Program-made: the position numbers and the translations under genes | The notes under the pieces: model-generated | The model's database searches: none | Seen by the model: the letters and a program-made list of their open reading frames with translations, nothing else | Told to the model about the DNA's origin: nothing | Shown here: piece by piece, positions 6,758 through 10,000 of the stretch | How positions within the stretch are numbered: position 1 is the first letter of the stretch | Layout of the letters: every line of letters begins with the position of its first letter | NCBI GenBank assembly: GCA_030038645.1 | Contig: JASHSR010000469.1 | Location: forward strand, 1 to 10,000 | Source: Gammaproteobacteria bacterium | Lineage (GTDB): Bacteria; Pseudomonadota; Gammaproteobacteria; Steroidobacterales; Steroidobacteraceae | Reading direction: 5' to 3' | Length of the DNA: 10,000 bases

Positions 6758-6780
6758 CGCGGGGCGACGAGCGACCCGCG
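6758..6780. terminator. Inverted repeat between convergent methyltransferase and suhB genes
   Basis: CGCGGG (6758-6763) and CCCGCG (6775-6780) form a 6-bp stem with an 11-base loop in the 62-bp gap between the two convergent stop codons. The position is right for a terminator working in both directions, but neither side has a T-tract and chance inverted repeats are common at this GC content. Confidence 0.25.
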
Positions 6781-6793
6781 CCCCCGGAGCTCC

Positions 6794-7594
6794 TCAGCGC
6801 TCGCGCAGCTCCTCCGGGACGTAGGGCGCCAGGGCCTCGAGCAGCGCCGCATAGACCTTCGGCGTGCCCGCGACGACGTTTCCGCCCTGGCGGTAGTCGC
6901 CGCCGACGAGGGTGCCAATCCGGCCTCCGGCCTCCTGGATGAGCAGGGTGCCGGCCGCGGTGTCCCAGGGGTTGAGGCCGATCTCCCAGAACGCATCGAC
7001 GCGGCCCGCCGCGACGTAGGCGAGGTCGAGCGCCGCGGCGCCCGGCCGGCGGATGCCGGCCGTGCTCTGCATGACGACCTTGAGCATCGCGAGGTAGGCG
7101 TCGATGTACTTGAGGTTGGCGCGATACGGAAAGCCGGTCGCGACGAGCGCCGAGTCGAGCGAGCGCTGGCGGCTCACGCGGATGCGGCGGTTGTCGAGAT
7201 GCGCCCCGGCGCCGCGCGAGGCGGTGAACAGCTCCTGGCGCATCGGATCGTAGACCACCGCATGCTCAAGCCGGCCCTTCTGCCGGCACGCGATCGAGAC
7301 GGCGAAGACGGGAAAGCCGTGCAGGAAGTTGGTCGTGCCGTCGAGCGGATCGACGATCCATACGGTGTCGCCCGTGCCGCTCTCGCCGCTCTCCTCGGCG
7401 AGGAAGGCGTGATCGGGATAGGCGCGGCGGACGACCGCGATGATCTCACGCTCGGCCGCTCGGTCCACCTCGCTCACGAAGTCGTTGTGGCTCTTCGAGG
7501 TGACCTCGAGCCCTTCGATGCGAGTGAGGCTGCGGACGATCAGCTCGCCGGCGCGACGCGCCGCGCGAACGGCGATGTTGAGAAGTGCGTGCAC
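6794..7594 (-). CDS. suhB: Inositol-1-monophosphatase family protein SuhB
   Basis: SuhB is a Mg2+-dependent inositol monophosphatase. In E. coli it also joins NusA and RNA polymerase in the rRNA antitermination complex, and that role is thought to matter more than the phosphatase. The GTG at 7594 gives 266 residues (E. coli 267) and the N-terminus HALLNIAVRAARRAGELI, which matches the E. coli protein almost residue for residue. The frame stays open to 7702, but that extension is not conserved. Metal and catalytic motifs are intact: EESG (67-70), DPLDGTTN (82-89) and NPWDTAAG (208-215, Asp211). GIRRPGAAALDLAYVAAGRVD (180-200, read in two parts) is also family-typical. There is no Shine-Dalgarno sequence, and an AT-rich -10-like patch lies right before the start, so translation from a leaderless mRNA is possible. 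Confidence 0.95.
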   Translation of the reverse strand: MHALLNIAVRAARRAGELIVRSLTRIEGLEVTSKSHNDFVSEVDRAAEREIIAVVRRAYPDHAFLAEESGESGTGDTVWIVDPLDGTTNFLHGFPVFAVSIACRQKGRLEHAVVYDPMRQELFTASRGAGAHLDNRRIRVSRQRSLDSALVATGFPYRANLKYIDAYLAMLKVVMQSTAGIRRPGAAALDLAYVAAGRVDAFWEIGLNPWDTAAGTLLIQEAGGRIGTLVGGDYRQGGNVVAGTPKVYAALLEALAPYVPEELRER

Positions 7595-7606
7595 GATGTA
7601 TATAAG
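7578..7606 (+). promoter_or_regulatory. Sigma70-type promoter for the permease gene
   Basis: TTGAGA (7578-7583) and TATAAG (7601-7606) are separated by exactly 17 bp, and each matches five of six consensus positions. It is by far the best promoter in the window. Transcription would start near 7613 and give a leader of about 120 bases before the permease GTG. The -35 and most of the spacer lie inside the first codons of suhB, so polymerase binding here would cover the suhB start codon. Confidence 0.6.
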
Positions 7607-7630
7607 AAAGCCGGAAGAGCAAAATCGCAA
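7599..7630 (-). promoter_or_regulatory. Possible suhB promoter overlapping the opposing one
   Basis: On the minus strand TATATA (7604 to 7599) ends 4 bases before the suhB GTG, and TTGCGA lies at 7630 to 7625, leaving a 20-bp spacer, longer than ideal. Use of this -10 would put the transcript start at or about the GTG. The same AT-rich bases form the -10 of the permease promoter on the other strand. Real suhB transcription could instead start further upstream. Confidence 0.3.
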
Positions 7631-7690
7631 ACTGCGCAGCAGCGGCCAAGCGTAGCAAGCTTCGCCGCGGCGCGCAGGGGCTCGCGCATC

Positions 7691-7709
7691 CCCGCGGCGC
7701 ATCCGCGGG
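7691..7709. promoter_or_regulatory. Inverted repeat in the permease leader
   Basis: CCCGCGG (7691-7697) and CCGCGGG (7703-7709) form a perfect 7-bp inverted repeat with a 5-base spacer, 25 bp before the permease start. In the permease mRNA it would be a stable hairpin just upstream of the ribosome-binding site; in DNA it could be an operator. CGCATC occurs three times around it (7685, 7698, 7717). The rest of 7595-7734 shows no other gene. Confidence 0.35.
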
Positions 7710-7722
7710 AGCGGTACGCATC

Positions 7723-7728
7723 GGGGGA
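7723..7728 (+). promoter_or_regulatory. Ribosome-binding site fixing the permease GTG start
   Basis: GGGGGA ends 6 bases before the GTG at 7735. It is the clearest Shine-Dalgarno sequence in the window and supports the GTG as the true start. Confidence 0.6.
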
Positions 7729-7734
7729 CGCAAC

Positions 7735-9444
7735 GTGGAGGATTCGAGCGCGGGGCTGGGCCGGCAGGCGGGCGACGACGTCGCGCTGAGGCGCGACATC
7801 GGCACGATCGGCCTGCTGTTCACCGCCGTCGGCTCGATCATCGGCTCGGGCTGGCTGTTCGGCGCGCTGAGCGCGGCGCAGATCGCCGGTCCGGGCGCCA
7901 TCGTCGCGTGGAGCATCGGCGGCGTGATGATCATGTTGATCGGCCTGTGCTATGCGGAGCTCGGGACGATGTTCCCGGTGTCCGGCGGGGTGATCCGCTT
8001 TCCGCACTATGCGTTCGGATCGTTCGCGAGCTACACGTTCGGCTGGATCACGTGGCTCGCGGCGGCCTCGACCACCTCGATCGAGGTCCTGGCGGCGCTG
8101 CAGTACTCGACCAACTACCTGCCGTGGCTGCAGCGGCTGCAGGACGGCGTGCCGGTCCTGACGCTGCGAGGGCTCGTGGTGGCGATCGCGATGCTGGCGC
8201 TGTTCAGCCTGATCAACGTGATCGGCATCCGCTGGTTCGCGCGCCTCAACAACGCGCTCGTGTGGTGGAAGCTCGCCATCATCCTGCTGACCGTGGGCGC
8301 GTTCATCGCGACCGTCTTTCATGGCGTGAATTTCACGCGCGCCGCGGCCGGAGGCTTCCTGCCCTACGGCTGGTCCGGGGTGTTCTCCTCCATCGCGACG
8401 GCCGGCATCGTGTTCTCCTACCTCGGCTTCAGCCAAGGGGTGTCGCTCGCGGGCGAGACGCGCAATCCGCAGCGCAACGTGCCGCTCGCCATCATCGGCT
8501 CGACCGTGCTCACCGGCCTCATCTACCTGCTGCTGCAAATCGCCTTCATCGGCGCGCTGCCCAACGAGGCGTTCGCGCACGGCTGGGCGCACATCGGCAC
8601 GAGCTTCACGGGCGGCATCGCCAACATCGCCGTGGCGTTCGGGCCGCTCGCGGCGCTGGCGAGCATCATGGGGCTCACCTGGCTCGCGGTGCTGCTGTAC
8701 GTCGATGCGGTGATCTCTCCGGCCGACACGGGCCTGATCTACACGACCGCGACGGCCCGCATCTCCTATGCCATGGGGCGCAACGGCAATGCGCCGCGCT
8801 CGCTCGCCCTGGTCAATACGCGCGGCGTGCCGTGGGCCAGCGTGATCCTCACGTTTTTCGCCGGCGTGATCTTCTTCTTGCCGTTTCCCGGCTGGCAGAA
8901 GCTCGTCGGGTTCGTCACATCGGCGAGCGTGCTGTCCTTCGGCTCCGGCCCGCTCGCCCTGCTCGCGCTGCGCCGGCACTTGCCGAGCCGGAACCGGCCC
9001 TTCCACCTGCCCGCCGCGAGGACCATCGCGTACCTCGCGTTCCTCTCCTCGAACTTGATCGTCTACTGGTCGGGCTGGGACACGGTGTGGAAGCTGGCGG
9101 TCGCGGTCGTCGCCGGCTACGTCATCCTCGCGATTCACGAGGGCCGCTCCCGGCACGCCACCCCGCCGATGGAGTTCCGCTCCGGCGGGTGGGTGATCGT
9201 GTGGCTCGCCGGATTGACGCTGCTCAGCTGGGTGGGGTCGTACCCGGCGGCCTCGAGCCACGCGGGCAACCTCGGGCTGCTCTCCTTCGGCTGGGCCATC
9301 GTGGTCTTCGCGGCCTTCTCCGCGCTGATCCTGTGGCTCGCCGTCGCCCGCTGCCTTCCGGCCGAGCGCATGGAGGCTCACTTGAGCGATGCCACCGGCC
9401 CAAGGCCGGCGCACCCGCTGCGCGACGCGAGCGCGGCGCCCTAG
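7735..9444 (+). CDS. APC-superfamily amino-acid permease
   Basis: This 569-residue inner-membrane transporter has about 12-14 hydrophobic segments. It opens with a short charged tail and then GSIIGSGWLFG (33-43), the glycine-rich unwound part of helix 1 that binds the amino-acid carboxylate in APC transporters. FPVSGGVIRFPHYAFG (80-95) and SLAGETRNPQRNVPLAI (237-253) are further family patterns. The GSGWLFG / FPHYAFG combination resembles the proton-coupled YveA-like (aspartate) branch, but the substrate cannot be read from sequence. The tail after the last helix (about 540-569) is hydrophilic. It starts at GTG 7735 with a good ribosome-binding site, and has its own promoter at 7578-7606. No metabolic gene for an amino acid lies beside it. 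It stands between suhB and trmJ, which are neighbours in E. coli, and so looks like an inserted gene. Confidence 0.88.
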   Translation: MEDSSAGLGRQAGDDVALRRDIGTIGLLFTAVGSIIGSGWLFGALSAAQIAGPGAIVAWSIGGVMIMLIGLCYAELGTMFPVSGGVIRFPHYAFGSFASYTFGWITWLAAASTTSIEVLAALQYSTNYLPWLQRLQDGVPVLTLRGLVVAIAMLALFSLINVIGIRWFARLNNALVWWKLAIILLTVGAFIATVFHGVNFTRAAAGGFLPYGWSGVFSSIATAGIVFSYLGFSQGVSLAGETRNPQRNVPLAIIGSTVLTGLIYLLLQIAFIGALPNEAFAHGWAHIGTSFTGGIANIAVAFGPLAALASIMGLTWLAVLLYVDAVISPADTGLIYTTATARISYAMGRNGNAPRSLALVNTRGVPWASVILTFFAGVIFFLPFPGWQKLVGFVTSASVLSFGSGPLALLALRRHLPSRNRPFHLPAARTIAYLAFLSSNLIVYWSGWDTVWKLAVAVVAGYVILAIHEGRSRHATPPMEFRSGGWVIVWLAGLTLLSWVGSYPAASSHAGNLGLLSFGWAIVVFAAFSALILWLAVARCLPAERMEAHLSDATGPRPAHPLRDASAAP

Positions 9445-9516
9445 GCTCGCGCGCGCGGCGCCTGCGCTATCCTCTGCACGCGCGGCCCTCTGCGCGCGCG
9501 CCCCTTCCGTAGGACC

Positions 9517-10000
9517 ATGAGCGACATCCGCATCGTTCTCGTCGAGCCCTCGCATCCCGGCAACATCGGCGCGGCCGCGCGCGCCATGAAGAACATGGGG
9601 CTCGCAAGCCTGGTGCTCGTGCGACCCAGGCGCTTTCCGCACGCGGAGGCGACCGCGCGCGCCTCCGGGGCCGAGTCCGTGCTCGCCGCGGCGCGCGTCG
9701 TCGAGACGGTCGCGCAGGCCGTCGCCGGCTGCGGCTTCATCGCCGCGACCACCTCGCGCGAGCGCGATCAGAATTTCCGCACGCTCGAGGCGCGCACGGC
9801 GGCCGCGCGCCTCCTCGATGAGGCGGAGCGGGCACCGGCGGCCGTCCTGTTCGGCGCGGAGCGCACCGGCCTCACGAACGAGGACCTCGAGCAGAGCCAC
9901 GCGCTCGTGCGCATTCCGGCCGATGCGGCGTATCCCTCGCTCAACCTCGCGATGGCGGTGCAGATCGTCGCCTACGAGCTCTACTTGGCGCGCGCGGGGC
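9517..10000 (+). CDS. trmJ: tRNA (cytidine/uridine-2'-O-)-methyltransferase TrmJ, 5' part
   Basis: TrmJ is a SPOUT-fold methyltransferase that 2'-O-methylates position 32 in tRNA anticodon loops using SAM. The 161 residues present cover most of the catalytic domain: IRIVLVEPSHPGNIGAAARAMKNMGL (4-29, read in parts, with Asn16 and Arg22), the LFGAERTGLTNEDL motif (111-124), and YPSLNLAMAVQIVAYEL (139-155) of the SAM-binding knot. The gene runs off the right edge; the usual C-terminal dimerisation part is missing only for that reason. The ATG at 9517 aligns with E. coli TrmJ; AGGA lies just 2 bases before it, closer than ideal. The 72-bp gap after the permease holds alternating CG runs and a poor -10-like TATCCT (9468-9473), so independent transcription is possible but unproven. 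Confidence 0.93.
   Translation, partial: MSDIRIVLVEPSHPGNIGAAARAMKNMGLASLVLVRPRRFPHAEATARASGAESVLAAARVVETVAQAVAGCGFIAATTSRERDQNFRTLEARTAAARLLDEAERAPAAVLFGAERTGLTNEDLEQSHALVRIPADAAYPSLNLAMAVQIVAYELYLARAG

Noticed and set aside
7595..7702. N-terminal extension of suhB up to 7702
   Set aside because: The extension is not SuhB-like, and GTG 7594 gives an N-terminus matching E. coli SuhB from the second residue on.
9445..9516. Alternating CG tracts between permease and trmJ as a functional Z-DNA or recombination site
   Set aside because: Short CG alternations are expected by chance at this base composition, and nothing else marks a site.
7540..9900. A 786-codon open frame on the minus strand across the permease and trmJ
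   Set aside because: It mirrors the permease codons in GC-rich DNA, has a biased Arg/Glu/Asp/His-rich composition with no domain pattern, and would overlap suhB, the permease and trmJ, which are recognised families.

Overview
The window is GC-rich chromosomal DNA (G/C-heavy third positions, long antisense open frames) from a bacterium that is most likely a high-GC gammaproteobacterium. That placement rests on protein similarity recalled from memory (QueA, Tgt, YajC, SecD, SecF, SuhB and TrmJ all read like their E. coli / Pseudomonas counterparts) and on gene order: queA-tgt-yajC-secD-secF followed by suhB and trmJ is the arrangement I recall from Pseudomonas-type genomes. I cannot name a genus.

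Layout. 77-2504: queA and tgt, overlapping by 17 bp, the last enzymes that put queuosine into tRNA (Tgt inserts preQ1 at position 34, QueA then adds the cyclopentane precursor). 2589-5875: yajC, secD and secF, the accessory complex of the Sec translocon, with a possible extended -10 promoter overlapping the tgt stop codon. secD and secF are separated by an unusual 150-bp spacer full of hairpins. 5973-6731: a class I SAM methyltransferase of the TylF/macrocin O-methyltransferase type, of unknown substrate. 6794-7594 (minus strand): suhB, convergent with the methyltransferase. 7735-9444: an APC-superfamily amino-acid permease, divergent from suhB, with a good sigma70-like promoter whose -35 element lies inside the suhB coding start. 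9517 to the right edge: the 5' part of trmJ, the SPOUT methyltransferase for tRNA position 32.

Taken together this is a conserved housekeeping block for tRNA modification, protein export and rRNA antitermination/ribosome biogenesis, into which two accessory genes (methyltransferase and permease) appear to have been placed. The unusual material is at finer scale: low-complexity inserts in QueA built from in-frame tandem repeats, the hairpin-rich secD-secF spacer, and the compact divergent suhB/permease control region in which suhB may be read from a leaderless mRNA. I found no tRNA, rRNA, CRISPR array, insertion sequence, attachment site or toxin/defence system, and no evidence for an undescribed multi-gene system.
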